Positions 7,663 to 17,066 are shown, numbered from the stretch's first letter. The stretch: 64,000 bases of DNA from DASXMT01 sp036521415 (GCA_036521415.1 DATDHU010000020.1:14367-78366), one strand, 5' to 3'. Translations and numbers: made by a program. Notes: a model not told the origin generated them from the sequence alone.

Positions 7663-9189
7663 GTGACCGCATCTGGCCGCCATGTACGACAGATCAGCGG
7701 TGAGGCCGTGCCCGCACCAGCTGATCAGGATGCGAGCGGGCCCGCGGTTACCGGCCCGACCCCAGCCCGGCCGGCGGAAAAGGGCGCAGCGTTCCGGGCC
7801 CTCCCTCATGGTCGCGGCCGGACGGTGGCCGTGATCGGGGTGGGATACGTGGGCTTGCCCACCGCGGCCACGCTGGCCCACATGGGCCACCGGGTGACCT
7901 GTGGGGACGTCGATGCGTCCAAGATCGCGCTGCTGCAGCAGGGACACATCTCCATCGTCGAGGAGCACCTCGAGGAGCTGGTACAAGAGGGCCAGGCCGC
8001 CGGGCGTCTCACCTTTGTGACCGGGGCCACCATGGCGGTGGCGGACGCCGAGTTCGTCTTTCTCTGCGTTCCCACGCCCCAAGGGGACGACGGCTCCGCC
8101 GACCTGTCCTATGTCGAATCGGTGGCGGCCGAGATCGCCCCGCACCTGGCGTCGGGATCGATCATCGTGAACAAGTCAACGGTCCCCGTCGGCTCGACGA
8201 TGGTGGTGGAGCGGGTGCTCGGACGCAAGGACGTCGAGGTGGTTTCGAACCCCGAATTCCTCCGGGAGGGCACGGCCGTGGCCGACAGCCTCCACCCTGA
8301 GCGCATCGTGGTCGGTGCGGCCGATCAGGCCGCCGCGGCCAGGGTCGGCGAGCTGTTCTCCGGCACGCACGCGCCGCTCCTGATCACCGACGCGGCGACG
8401 GCCGAGACGATCAAGTACGCGTCGAACGCCTTCCTGGCCACCAAATTGAGCTTCGTCAACGCCGTGGCCGGACTGTGCGAGGCGGTGGGGGCCGATGTCC
8501 GAGATGTGATTCTCGGCCTGGGATACGACAAGCGCATCGGGTTCGAGTACCTGCGACCGGGCCCGGGTTGGGGCGGTAGCTGCCTACCCAAGGACACCAG
8601 GGCGCTCGTCCACATCGCCGAACAGGCTGGATACGACTTCTCGTTCCTGCAAGGGGCGATCCGGACCAACAGCGAGCAGTTCCTCCGGGTGGTCGGCAAG
8701 GTGGAGGACGCCGTCGGTGGAACCGTGGACGGCCTGGTCATCGCCGTGTGGGGCCTGACGTTCAAGGCGGGTACCGATGACCTCCGCAACTCGCCGGCCA
8801 TGGAGATCGTCCGGCGCCTGTTGCGAGGCGGCGCCCGGGTTCAGGCCTACGATCCCACGATCACCGTTCCGTTGGGTGAAGCGTCGACTCCGGTGGTCGA
8901 GCTCGACGGTGCTGACGAGCTCGACGGTGCAGACGGGCTCGGGGGATCCGGTGACGGGCTCGAGGGCTCTGGTGATGTCGAGGTGCGTGCCTTCCCCGAC
9001 GCCTATACCGCCTGCGACGGCGCCGCAGCCGTGGTGGTGCTCACCGAGTGGGACGAGTTCCGCTGGCTGGACTTCGAGAAGGTGCGGGATGCAATGGCCT
9101 CGGCGACGGTGGTCGATGCGCGCAACCTTCTCGATCCGGCCCAGCTCCGGCGTATCGGGTTCGAGTACACCGGAATCGGCCGCCGATGA
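7663..9189 (+). CDS. ugd: UDP-glucose 6-dehydrogenase
   Basis: 508 residues from a GTG with GAGGAG upstream. After a 50-residue Pro/Ala-rich leader, the NAD-binding GVGYVGLPTAATLA starts near residue 59. The active-site cysteine is in GPGWGGSCLPKD, and the C-terminal UDP-binding domain contains TFKAGTDDLRNSPA. It oxidises UDP-glucose twice to UDP-glucuronate, and the next gene would decarboxylate that product. Residues 413-438 are an acidic insertion made of four tandem units (ELDGAD twice, then two Gly-rich variants), encoded by 18/18/21/21-bp repeats at 8899-8976. The insertion lies in a loop of the C-terminal domain and is unlikely to disturb the fold. Confidence 0.92.
   Translation: MTASGRHVRQISGEAVPAPADQDASGPAVTGPTPARPAEKGAAFRALPHGRGRTVAVIGVGYVGLPTAATLAHMGHRVTCGDVDASKIALLQQGHISIVEEHLEELVQEGQAAGRLTFVTGATMAVADAEFVFLCVPTPQGDDGSADLSYVESVAAEIAPHLASGSIIVNKSTVPVGSTMVVERVLGRKDVEVVSNPEFLREGTAVADSLHPERIVVGAADQAAAARVGELFSGTHAPLLITDAATAETIKYASNAFLATKLSFVNAVAGLCEAVGADVRDVILGLGYDKRIGFEYLRPGPGWGGSCLPKDTRALVHIAEQAGYDFSFLQGAIRTNSEQFLRVVGKVEDAVGGTVDGLVIAVWGLTFKAGTDDLRNSPAMEIVRRLLRGGARVQAYDPTITVPLGEASTPVVELDGADELDGADGLGGSGDGLEGSGDVEVRAFPDAYTACDGAAAVVVLTEWDEFRWLDFEKVRDAMASATVVDARNLLDPAQLRRIGFEYTGIGRR
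8899..8976 (+). repeat. In-frame tandem repeat inside ugd
   Basis: Two 18-bp units (gagctcgacggtgcWgac) followed by two diverged 21-bp units (gggctcg...), all in frame, encoding an acidic Gly-rich loop. Confidence 0.8.
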
Positions 9190-10163
9190 GCCTGTGTGCC
9201 GTGGTCACCGGTGGCGCCGGGTTCCTCGGTTCCCATCTGTGCGACCGGCTGATCGAACGGGGCGACGAGGTGGTCTGTGTCGACGACTTCTCGACCGGTC
9301 GGCGGGCCAACGTCGCCCATCTGGAGGACCATCCCGCATTCACCCTGGTGCGCGCCGATGTGGCGTCGGAGCTGCCGGTGGATGGCCCGGTCGGGGCGGT
9401 GCTGCACCTGGCCAGCGCGGCCTCCCCACCGGACTACCTCGATCGTCCGTTGGAGACCCTGGCCGTCGGAAGCGAGGGGACGAGACGGTGCCTGGAGCTG
9501 GCCCAGCGCTCCGCGGCCCGGTTCATCCTGGCCTCCACCAGCGAGGTCTACGGCGATCCGGCCGTCCACCCCCAGCCCGAGAGCTATTGGGGAAACGTGA
9601 ACTCGGTGGGCCCTCGCAGCGTTTATGACGAGGCCAAGCGATTCGCCGAGGCGATCACCGTGGCCCATCACCGGGCGTTGGGCACCAATGTCGGCATCGT
9701 ACGGATCTTCAATACCTATGGCCCCCGGCTGCGTCCGCGCGACGGGCGGGTGGTGTCGAACTTCATCGAGCAAGCGCTCCGTGGTGAGCCGCTGACGGTG
9801 TACGGAGACGGCGCACAGACCAGGAGCCTGTGTTATGTCGATGACGAGATCGGGGGGTTGCTCGCCCTGTTGGACTCGGACCTGGTCGGCCCGGTCAACA
9901 TCGGGAACCCCGATGAGCACACGGTGCTGGAGCTTGCCCAGCTGATCATCGAGCTCACCGGCTCCACCTCGGACATCGTGCACGTGCCCCTGCCCATCGA
10001 TGACCCGACCCGCCGCAAGCCGGACATCTCCCTGGCCGCCAGCGCGCTCGGTTGGCATCCCGTGGTCGGGCTCGAAGACGGCTTGCTGCAGACGGCGGCA
10101 TACTTCTCCAACTCCGGTGGTGGCGACCACGACAAGGTCGTCGGACAGAAAGGTCAGGGCTGA
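9186..10163 (+). CDS. uxs: UDP-glucuronate decarboxylase-like (UDP-xylose synthase)
   Basis: 325 residues from ATG 9186, overlapping the ugd stop as ATGA. Extended SDR fold: VVTGGAGFLGSHL, DDFSTGRRANVAHL, HLASAASPPDYL, STSEVYGDP, YDEAKRFAEA (catalytic Tyr and Lys), RIFNTYGPR, and YGDGAQTRSLCYVDD. The ASPPDYL and YDEAKR signatures are those of UDP-glucuronate decarboxylases, which make UDP-xylose. Coupling to ugd, which produces the substrate, supports this over a dTDP-glucose dehydratase or epimerase. It probably supplies UDP-xylose, or a related pentose precursor, to the surface glycan. Confidence 0.85.
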   Translation: MSLCAVVTGGAGFLGSHLCDRLIERGDEVVCVDDFSTGRRANVAHLEDHPAFTLVRADVASELPVDGPVGAVLHLASAASPPDYLDRPLETLAVGSEGTRRCLELAQRSAARFILASTSEVYGDPAVHPQPESYWGNVNSVGPRSVYDEAKRFAEAITVAHHRALGTNVGIVRIFNTYGPRLRPRDGRVVSNFIEQALRGEPLTVYGDGAQTRSLCYVDDEIGGLLALLDSDLVGPVNIGNPDEHTVLELAQLIIELTGSTSDIVHVPLPIDDPTRRKPDISLAASALGWHPVVGLEDGLLQTAAYFSNSGGGDHDKVVGQKGQG

Positions 10164-10165
10164 TC

Positions 10166-10923
<758 letters not shown>

Positions 10924-10927
<4 letters not shown>

Positions 10928-11847
10928 GCGGGCCGGCTGGGGGCACGGGCGACAGCGTCCTTCCAGCCGATGAGGCCGGTGCTTGCACCCCTATCAGCGG
11001 CCGGGTGGCCGCCGTCGTGGTCAACTTCGAATCGGGCCCGGCGCTGGCCGAGTGTCTCCGAACGCTCGTAGCCGAGTCGCCGGCCGAGGTGGTCGTGGTC
11101 GACAACGGATCCACTGACGGGTCGGTGGCTCGGGCCCGACAGGAATTCCCGCCGGTCGAGGTGGTCGTACCGGGTCGGAACCTCGGCTACGGTGCCGCCG
11201 CCAACCGCGGCGCGGCCGCCACCAGCGCAGAGTTGATCCTGGTGTGCAATCCCGACCTTTCTGTCAATCCCGGTGCGTTGGCCGCGCTGGTCGCCATCCT
11301 CGACGAACAGCCCGAGGTGGCAGTGACCGGACCGTTGATCCGCACGCCGTCGGGGGAGCGGTACCCGTCGGCCCGTCGGTTTCCCTCGCTCATCGACGCT
11401 GCCGGTCACGCCGCCCTGGGATTGTTCGTGCCCGACAACCGGTTCACCCGGAACTACCAGCGCAGCAACGTCGCCACAGCCGACGGAGTTCCGCAACGGG
11501 TCGACTGGTTGTCCGGGGCCTGCCTCCTGGTCCGCCGTTCGGCCTTCGAAGCAGTCGGCGGGTTCGACGAGGCCTACTTCATGTACGCAGAGGATGTCGA
11601 CCTGTGCTGGCGGCTGGCCCGCGCCGGCTGGAAGGCGACTTTTGTCCCCACCGCAGAGGTGGTGCACACCCAGGGCGTGTCCACCGACCATCACCCCTAC
11701 CGAATGATCGTCGAGCACCATCGCTCCCTCCTCCGATTCGCGTGGCGGTCGACGTCAGGCTGGAGACGGTTGTTGTTACCGCTGGTGACGGTGGGAATCG
11801 GCGGGCGGGCCGTCCTGGCCGCCGTTCGCCGCCTGTCGGCCCGATGA
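10924..11847 (+). CDS. wbbL: Family 2 glycosyltransferase, WbbL-like rhamnosyltransferase
   Basis: 307 residues from ATG 10924 (ATGA overlap). GT-A motifs: VVVNFESGPALAECL, VVDNGSTDGSV, GRNLGYGAAANRGA, LVCNPDL, a WLSGACLLVRR strand, and the acceptor-side FMYAEDVDLCWRLARAGW. This is the pattern of actinobacterial WbbL/Rv3265c, which adds L-rhamnose from dTDP-rhamnose to decaprenyl-diphospho-GlcNAc, the linker of cell-wall glycan to peptidoglycan. The link to rmlBD in the same cluster supports that role. The acceptor here is an inference. The stop begins a degenerate repeat array. Confidence 0.8.
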
Positions 11848-11960
11848 GCGCGGCGAACCCCGCCCGATGAGCGCGGGCGACCCCGGTCCTGTGAGCAGGG
11901 CGACCTCAGGTCCTCTGAGCAGGGCGACCCGGCCGGTGAGCCGGGCAACACGGCCCGAGG
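11841..11960 (+). repeat. Degenerate 21-24 bp tandem repeats anchored on the wbbL stop
   Basis: Five units with core tgagcVSGgcgac. TGA occurs at 11845 (the native stop), 11868, 11892, 11916 and 11937, with spacings of 23, 24, 24 and 21 bases. The array fills most of the 157-bp gap to the next gene. Confidence 0.75.
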
Positions 11961-11989
11961 GGCGTGCGGGACCATCGAGCGGCAGGTTG

Positions 11990-11995
11990 TAGGGT
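11990..11995 (+). promoter_or_regulatory. -10 box TAGGGT, leaderless-type promoter
   Basis: TAGGGT lies nine bases before the ATG of the membrane-anchored protein gene at 12005; no Shine-Dalgarno is visible. Confidence 0.5.
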
Positions 11996-12004
11996 GTCGG
12001 TCCG

Positions 12005-12871
12005 ATGGCCAGCGACTCAACAGGCAAATGGGTAGCGCGTGCGGCGTCGACCGGTGGGGGGCGCACGTACCGCGGACAGGCGCCGGTCAATTGGTACCTC
12101 AGCCTGGTCCTCATTGTGATCGTAGGCCTTCTCCTGGTCGGCTTCAGTCGCTACCAGCGCGCCCATCCGACGTCGTCGTCTGCCGGCGCGCCGACCACAT
12201 CGGACGTCTGGCACGTGGCCCTGGGTATCGACGTGTGCGGGACCATGCAGCCAAACCTCCCGGCCAACACCGGCGGCACGGCCGGGCTCACCGCCACCGG
12301 CACCGGAGTCCTCACCGTGTCTCCGAAGAACGCCTCGGAGTCGGGTGGCAACGCCACACTCGGCAAGTTCGTCTCCGAGTACCACGGACTCACCCTGACA
12401 TCGACGACGCTCGGGTACCCCGGTAAGTCGGTCATGTCCAACACTGAGCAATGCCCGACGGGAACGCCACAAGCCGGAAAGCAAGGGTTCGTCACTGTGA
12501 AGACATGGCCCAACTTCGAGTCGAAGGTCGGCACCGTGGTGAGCGGCGATCCGACCGAGGTCAAGTTGGCCAACAACCAGATGATCACCATCGCCTTCGT
12601 GTCCGCTGGCGCCATCGTGCCCAAGCCGCCGGCCTCGACCATCACCAGCCTGATCACGGCGGCATCCGGCGCCTCGAGCACGTCGACCACGGCGCCGCCT
12701 TCTGGCACCACGGCACCCACGACCACGGTGCCCGGCGCGACCACCACGCCCACGACGACGGCACCCACGACGACAGCACCCACCGCGACCACCGCGCCTC
12801 CCACAACGACGAAGCCCACCACTGCACCCACGACGACAGCACCGACCGGGACGAGCGGAACCACGAAGTGA
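12005..12871 (+). CDS. Membrane-anchored extracellular protein with Thr/Pro-rich tail, function unknown
   Basis: 288 residues. One N-terminal transmembrane helix (about 29-48, NWYLSLVLIVIVGLLLVGF) leaves the rest outside the cell. Residues 60-215 form a compact domain with two cysteines, beginning DVWHVALGIDVCG and containing NQMITIAFV. Residues 216-288 are a low-complexity Thr/Ala/Pro tail (TTAPTTT repeats) of the kind seen in wall-spanning or glycosylated actinobacterial proteins. I do not recognise the family. The stop overlaps the start of a sugar nucleotidyltransferase as GTGA, so it is translationally coupled to envelope sugar metabolism, and it is the first gene of that unit behind its own promoter. 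Confidence 0.75.
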   Translation: MASDSTGKWVARAASTGGGRTYRGQAPVNWYLSLVLIVIVGLLLVGFSRYQRAHPTSSSAGAPTTSDVWHVALGIDVCGTMQPNLPANTGGTAGLTATGTGVLTVSPKNASESGGNATLGKFVSEYHGLTLTSTTLGYPGKSVMSNTEQCPTGTPQAGKQGFVTVKTWPNFESKVGTVVSGDPTEVKLANNQMITIAFVSAGAIVPKPPASTITSLITAASGASSTSTTAPPSGTTAPTTTVPGATTTPTTTAPTTTAPTATTAPPTTTKPTTAPTTTAPTGTSGTTK

Positions 12872-13959
12872 GAGCCGTCGTCCTCGTGGGTGGCGAGGGG
12901 ACGAGACTCCGCCCCTTGACGCTGACCACGCCCAAGCAGATGCTCCCGGTCATGGAGGTGCCCATGATCGAGCGAGTTCTGGGCCAGCTGGCCGCCCATG
13001 GAATCGAAGAGGCCGTCCTGTCCCTCGGCTACCGGCCTGACGCCTTCATCAATGCCTACCCCGAAGGCTCCGCCGGCGGGGTCCGCCTGTCCTATGCGGT
13101 GGAGCCAGAGCCGCTCGATACGGCCGGTGCCATCCGGTTCGCCGCCGACCACGCCGGGCTCGGCGAGACGTTCGTGGTCGTCAACGGCGACGTGCTCACC
13201 GACCTGGACATCACGTCCCTGGCCGAGTTCCACCGCAGCCACCGGGCCGAGGCCACCATCAGCCTGACCCCGGTGGAGGACCCGTCGTCCTACGGCGTGG
13301 TCCCGACGGACGCTCAGGGCAAGGTGGAGGCGTTCATCGAGAAACCGCCTCGAGACGAGGTGCCGACCAACCTGATCAACGCCGGGACCTACGTGCTCGA
13401 GCCCGAGGTGCTGGACCGGATTCCCAAGGCCCGGCGGGTGTCGATCGAACGCGAGACGTTCCCCGCGTTGGTGGAGGCGGGGTCGCTGTTCGCCTTGGGC
13501 TCCGACGTGTACTGGATCGATACCGGAACGCCGGCGTCGTACCTTCGTGCCCACCTCGACCTGTTGACCGGGCGGCGCGGCACCGTACCCGCACCGGGTG
13601 CCGCACTCGACCCGGAAGTGGGTGAGGGGGTGTGGGTCATCGGCGACGTCTCCGCCGAGGGTGCTGCGGTGACCGGGTCGTTGCTCGCCTCCGGCGCCCG
13701 CCTCGAGCCCGGCGCGGTGGTCGGAGGCTCGGTGATCGGGAGCGGGGCCGTTGTCGAGGAGGGGGCAACCGTGCTCGGCTCCGTGCTCCTCCCCGGGTCG
13801 CGGGTGGCGGCTCGGGCCACGGTAGAAGGCTCGATCGTGGGGCCGGGCGCTACCATCGGGCAGCGATGCTCGATCCGGCCTCTCTCCGTCATCGGTGCCG
13901 GTGTGGTGATGCCGTCGGGGTCGACCGCCGACGGCGAGCGTGTCCCTCCCGGAGCCTGA
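12868..13959 (+). CDS. Sugar-1-phosphate nucleotidyltransferase (mannose-1-phosphate guanylyltransferase type)
   Basis: 363 residues from GTG 12868 (GTGA overlap). N-terminal nucleotidyltransferase domain with GGEGTRLRPLTLTTPKQML (9-27), NGDVLTDLD (metal site), VEAFIEKP and NAGTYVLEPEVL. The C-terminal third is a left-handed beta helix with hexapeptide-like repeats (GSVIGSGAVVEEGATVLGSV). The length and architecture match actinobacterial ManC/GDP-mannose pyrophosphorylases, which use the products of manB (36.3 kb) and the phosphomannose isomerase (38.1 kb). Glucose-1-phosphate thymidylyl- or uridylyltransferase activity is an alternative. Confidence 0.82.
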   Translation: MRAVVLVGGEGTRLRPLTLTTPKQMLPVMEVPMIERVLGQLAAHGIEEAVLSLGYRPDAFINAYPEGSAGGVRLSYAVEPEPLDTAGAIRFAADHAGLGETFVVVNGDVLTDLDITSLAEFHRSHRAEATISLTPVEDPSSYGVVPTDAQGKVEAFIEKPPRDEVPTNLINAGTYVLEPEVLDRIPKARRVSIERETFPALVEAGSLFALGSDVYWIDTGTPASYLRAHLDLLTGRRGTVPAPGAALDPEVGEGVWVIGDVSAEGAAVTGSLLASGARLEPGAVVGGSVIGSGAVVEEGATVLGSVLLPGSRVAARATVEGSIVGPGATIGQRCSIRPLSVIGAGVVMPSGSTADGERVPPGA

Positions 13960-13963
13960 CACC

Positions 13964-14923
13964 GTGCGGGCCCTAGTCACGGGGGGAGCCGGTTTCATCG
14001 GCTCCACCCTGGTCGACCGACTCCTGGCCGAGGGCCAATCCGTCGACGTGGTCGACAACCTCTCGACCGGCTCGCTCGGCAACCTGACCGACGCCCGATC
14101 GGCCGCCGGACGGAACCTGACCTTTCACAACCTCGACGTGCGCTCGGTCGAGATCGTCGAGCTCATGGTGAAGCGCCGGCCTGAGGTGGTCTTCCACCTG
14201 GCCGCCCAGGCCGACGTCCGGGTCTCGGTCGCCCAGCCGGTCTTCGATGCCGACGTCAACCTGCTCGGCACCCTCCGGGTGCTCGAGGGAGCCCGGGCCG
14301 CAGCCGCCGGCCGGGTGGTGTTCGCGGCCAGTGGGGGCACCCTCTACGGGGACCCCGATCCAGCCGACCTCCCCCTTCCCGAGTCGCACCCCCATCGACC
14401 CCTCTCGCCCTACGGGGTGTCCAAGAAGGCAGCCATCGACTACCTCGTCGCCTACCGCGAGCTGCACTCCCTGGAGTTCTCGGCCCTGGCCCTGGCCAAC
14501 GTCTACGGGCCCCGCCAGGATCCACACGGCGAGGCCGGGGTGGTGGCCATCTTCGGCGAGCGCCTGTTGCGGGGTCAACCCGTCACCATCTTCGGCGACG
14601 GCGAGCAGACACGGGACTTCGTGTACGTCGACGACGTGGTCGATGCGTTCGTTCGCGGCGCCACCAGGGGCGGGGGGTTGGTGTGCAACATCGGAACGGG
14701 GACAGAGACCTCGGTCAACGTGCTGTACCGGGAGATGGTCGACCAGGCCGGCCTCGAGGCCACCGCCACCTACGCCCCCCTCCGCCAGGGCGAGCTCCTC
14801 CGCAGCAGCCTCGACCCGGGCCGCGCCGGCATCCAGCTCGGTTGGAAGCCGTGGACCAGCCTGGCCACCGGCACCGCCGCCGTGCTCGATTTCATCCGTC
14901 AGCGCCTAGCCGAGGAGACCTGA
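13964..14923 (+). CDS. NAD-dependent epimerase, UDP-glucose 4-epimerase type
   Basis: 319 residues from GTG 13964, preferred because the fold begins at once (VRALVTGGAGFIGS) and GGAG lies nine bases upstream; an in-frame GTG at 13940 would add eight residues and overlap the preceding gene. Motifs: TGGAGFIGS, VDNLSTGS, HLAAQADVRVSVAQP, YGVSKKAAIDY (catalytic Tyr and Lys), and NVYGPRQDPHGEAGVVAIF. The latter is typical of GalE-like UDP-hexose 4-epimerases of Actinobacteria. The usual S-x-Y triad serine region reads AASGGTLYGDP. It probably supplies UDP-galactose or a related sugar to the glycan cluster. Confidence 0.85.
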   Translation: MRALVTGGAGFIGSTLVDRLLAEGQSVDVVDNLSTGSLGNLTDARSAAGRNLTFHNLDVRSVEIVELMVKRRPEVVFHLAAQADVRVSVAQPVFDADVNLLGTLRVLEGARAAAAGRVVFAASGGTLYGDPDPADLPLPESHPHRPLSPYGVSKKAAIDYLVAYRELHSLEFSALALANVYGPRQDPHGEAGVVAIFGERLLRGQPVTIFGDGEQTRDFVYVDDVVDAFVRGATRGGGLVCNIGTGTETSVNVLYREMVDQAGLEATATYAPLRQGELLRSSLDPGRAGIQLGWKPWTSLATGTAAVLDFIRQRLAEET

Positions 14924-14960
14924 GCCGGCCGGCCGGATCCCGTCGCTGCTCCGCATCAAC

Positions 14961-15063
14961 TAAGGTGGTGCAGCCCTGGTGCGCGATGAGTCGTGACTGA
15001 CTCGATGTTCCTTTTCTTTCTGCGCTCCGTACTCAGTTACTCATCGCACGAAAGCGCGCCCAC
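14961..15063 (+). promoter_or_regulatory. Predicted promoter and structured 5' leader of the DEAD-box helicase gene
   Basis: TAAGGT at 14961-14966 could be a -10 box, giving a leader of about 90 bases. The leader holds a perfect 9-bp inverted repeat, GCGATGAGT (14983-14991) with ACTCATCGC (15039-15047), enclosing a U-rich stretch (ttccttttctttc). No Shine-Dalgarno is evident before ATG 15064. It is a possible cis-regulatory RNA for the helicase. The rest of the 140-bp gap shows nothing clear. Confidence 0.35.
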
Positions 15064-16584
15064 ATGCCCCCCTCCTTCGCCGACCTCGGCGTCCCCTCCG
15101 ACCTGGTTTCCGCCCTCGAGCGACGATCGATCACCACTCCGTTCCCCATTCAGGCCATGACCGTGCCCGATGCCCTGGCCGGGCGCGACCTGTGCGGCAA
15201 GGCCCCCACCGGTTCGGGCAAGACGCTGGCCTTCGGCATCGGCGCCGTGGCCCGGTTGGCGGGCAAGCCGTCGCGCCCGGGCCATCCGCGAGTCCTGGTG
15301 CTGACACCGACCCGTGAGCTGTGCGCCCAGGTGGCCAGCGAGATCGAGACGCTGGCCGCGGCCCGCGGCCTTCGGGTGGCCTCGTTCTACGGTGGCGTGG
15401 GATACGGTCCACAGCTGAAGTCGTTGGCCCGAGGGGTCGACGTGGCCGTGGCCTGTCCGGGGCGGATCACCGACCTGATCGAGCGACGGAGCATCCATCT
15501 CGGCAACGTCGAGATCGTGGTGATCGATGAAGCCGATCGCATGGCCGACATGGGGTTCCTGCCCGACGTCCGCCGGTTGCTCGACAAGACGCCGGACAGC
15601 CGCCAGACCGTCCTGTTCTCGGCCACGCTGGACGGCGACATCGACGTTCTCGTGCGGCGCTACCAGAACAAGCCGGTGCGCCACGAGATCGAGGCGACCG
15701 AGGAGAGCATCTCACTCGCCCACCACGTGTTCTGGAGGGTGGCCGCCGGGGATCGGGTGGGGACCGCCGCCGACGTTGTGACCGCCTCGGGCCCCACCAT
15801 CATCTTCTGCCGGACCAAGCACGCCACCGACCGGATGGCCCGCCAGCTCGACACCCGGGGTGTCAGGGCGGCGGCGATCCACGGGGACCGCAGCCAAAAA
15901 CAGCGGGAGCGGGCCCTGGCCTCGTTCATGCGGGGGGACGTGGACGCGCTGGTGGCGACCGACGTGGCCGCACGGGGCATTCACGTCGACGGGGTCACGG
16001 CCGTCGTCCACTTCGACCCGCCGGCAGACGCCAAGGACTACGTGCACCGTTCCGGCCGGACGGCTCGTGCCGGCGCGTCGGGCGTGGTGGTCAGCTTGGT
16101 TACCCCGGACAAGGCCGGCGCGGTCAGGAAGTTGCAGCGTGATTTGGGCGTGCCCACCGTCACCGGCGCACCCGACCTCGCCGCTCTGGCCGCCGTCCTG
16201 GGCGAGGGTTCGGTGGAGACGGTGAGGAGGACGCGGGCCGAGCGTGACGCCCGAGTGCGGCGCCACGGGTTCGAGAACACCGATCGCAGCCGTCGCCTCA
16301 ACCGGTCTGGCTCTGGTTCCGCCTCGGGCGGGACGCCGCATCGGAAGAAGCGCCCTGGAGACGGTGGGCCCAAGCGGACCGGATGGTCGGGACCGACCAC
16401 GTCGTCACCACGCCGGCCCGATCGCGACTCGGGCTGGCCGGCCGACGCGAAGCCGTCGCGTGGGCGCCGCCCGGGTGAGGGCGCCGCAGCCTCGAAGCCC
16501 GGCGCCCCATCCCGGCCCAACCGCCATCTGAAGGCGGGTGGCGGCACGAAGAAGCGCGGTCCGAAGCAGGGCTACAGCCGGTAG
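15064..16584 (+). CDS. DEAD-box ATP-dependent RNA helicase
   Basis: 506 residues with the full motif set in order: Q motif (TTPFPIQAMTVPDAL), motif I GKAPTGSGKT, Ia PTRELCAQ, II DEAD (VVIDEADRMADMGF), III SAT, IV TIIFCRTK, V ATDVAARGIHVDGV and VI HRSGRTARAG. The last 130 residues are a basic, Gly/Ser/Pro/Arg-rich low-complexity tail that probably binds RNA non-specifically. It would unwind structured RNA in ribosome assembly or mRNA turnover, and such helicases are often cold-induced. The leader carries a hairpin that could regulate it. Confidence 0.93.
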   Translation: MPPSFADLGVPSDLVSALERRSITTPFPIQAMTVPDALAGRDLCGKAPTGSGKTLAFGIGAVARLAGKPSRPGHPRVLVLTPTRELCAQVASEIETLAAARGLRVASFYGGVGYGPQLKSLARGVDVAVACPGRITDLIERRSIHLGNVEIVVIDEADRMADMGFLPDVRRLLDKTPDSRQTVLFSATLDGDIDVLVRRYQNKPVRHEIEATEESISLAHHVFWRVAAGDRVGTAADVVTASGPTIIFCRTKHATDRMARQLDTRGVRAAAIHGDRSQKQRERALASFMRGDVDALVATDVAARGIHVDGVTAVVHFDPPADAKDYVHRSGRTARAGASGVVVSLVTPDKAGAVRKLQRDLGVPTVTGAPDLAALAAVLGEGSVETVRRTRAERDARVRRHGFENTDRSRRLNRSGSGSASGGTPHRKKRPGDGGPKRTGWSGPTTSSPRRPDRDSGWPADAKPSRGRRPGEGAAASKPGAPSRPNRHLKAGGGTKKRGPKQGYSR

Positions 16585-16648
16585 CCCCAGCGCGCTCGCG
16601 CCACCCGGCGGAGCCGCATGCCGGCCCGCCTCGGCGCCGGTCGGGGCC

Positions 16649-16654
16649 TACAGT
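16649..16654 (+). promoter_or_regulatory. -10 box TACAGT, leaderless-type promoter of the FKBP gene
   Basis: TACAGT is six bases from ATG 16661; there is no purine-rich ribosome site between them. Confidence 0.55.
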
Positions 16655-16660
16655 TTGGCC

Positions 16661-17038
16661 ATGCCACCCGACACGAAGCCGACCGTCACCATCCCCGCTG
16701 AGCAGCCGCCGAACGGCCTGACCATCGAGGAGATCGAGGAGGGCGGAGGTGCCGAGGCGCAGCCCGGCGCCGAGGTCCAGGTGCACTACGTGGGCGTGGC
16801 CTGGTCGAACGGCAAGGAGTTCGACTCGTCGTGGGACCGCAACGAGTACTTCGAGTTCCCGCTCGGAGCCGGGCACGTCATCGCCGGTTGGGACCAGGGT
16901 GTTGCCGGGATGCGGGTGGGCGGCCGCCGACGGCTGACCATCCCACCCCACCTCGGCTACGGCTCGCGAGGGGCCGGGGGTGCGATCGGGCCCGACGAGA
17001 CGCTGGTGTTCGTCGTCGACCTGATCGGGATTCGCTGA
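16661..17038 (+). CDS. FKBP-type peptidyl-prolyl cis-trans isomerase
   Basis: 125 residues, essentially one FKBP domain. The motifs VQVHYVGVAWSNGKEFDSSW, FPLGAGHVIAGWDQGVAGM, GGRRRLTIPPHLGYG and LVFVVDLIGI carry the conserved aromatic and Asp residues of the active-site pocket. There is no signal peptide, so it is a cytoplasmic prolyl isomerase that helps folding. The start at 16661 is fixed by the -10 box spacing and by the domain boundary. It is convergent with cofE, whose stop is 28 bp away. Confidence 0.93.
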   Translation: MPPDTKPTVTIPAEQPPNGLTIEEIEEGGGAEAQPGAEVQVHYVGVAWSNGKEFDSSWDRNEYFEFPLGAGHVIAGWDQGVAGMRVGGRRRLTIPPHLGYGSRGAGGAIGPDETLVFVVDLIGIR

Positions 17039-17066
17039 GCCTCCTGCTCAGCACGCCATCGGCGAC

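Noticed and set aside
14924..15063. tRNA or riboswitch in the leader of the helicase gene
   Set aside because: No cloverleaf, CCA end or known riboswitch core is recognisable; only a simple hairpin.
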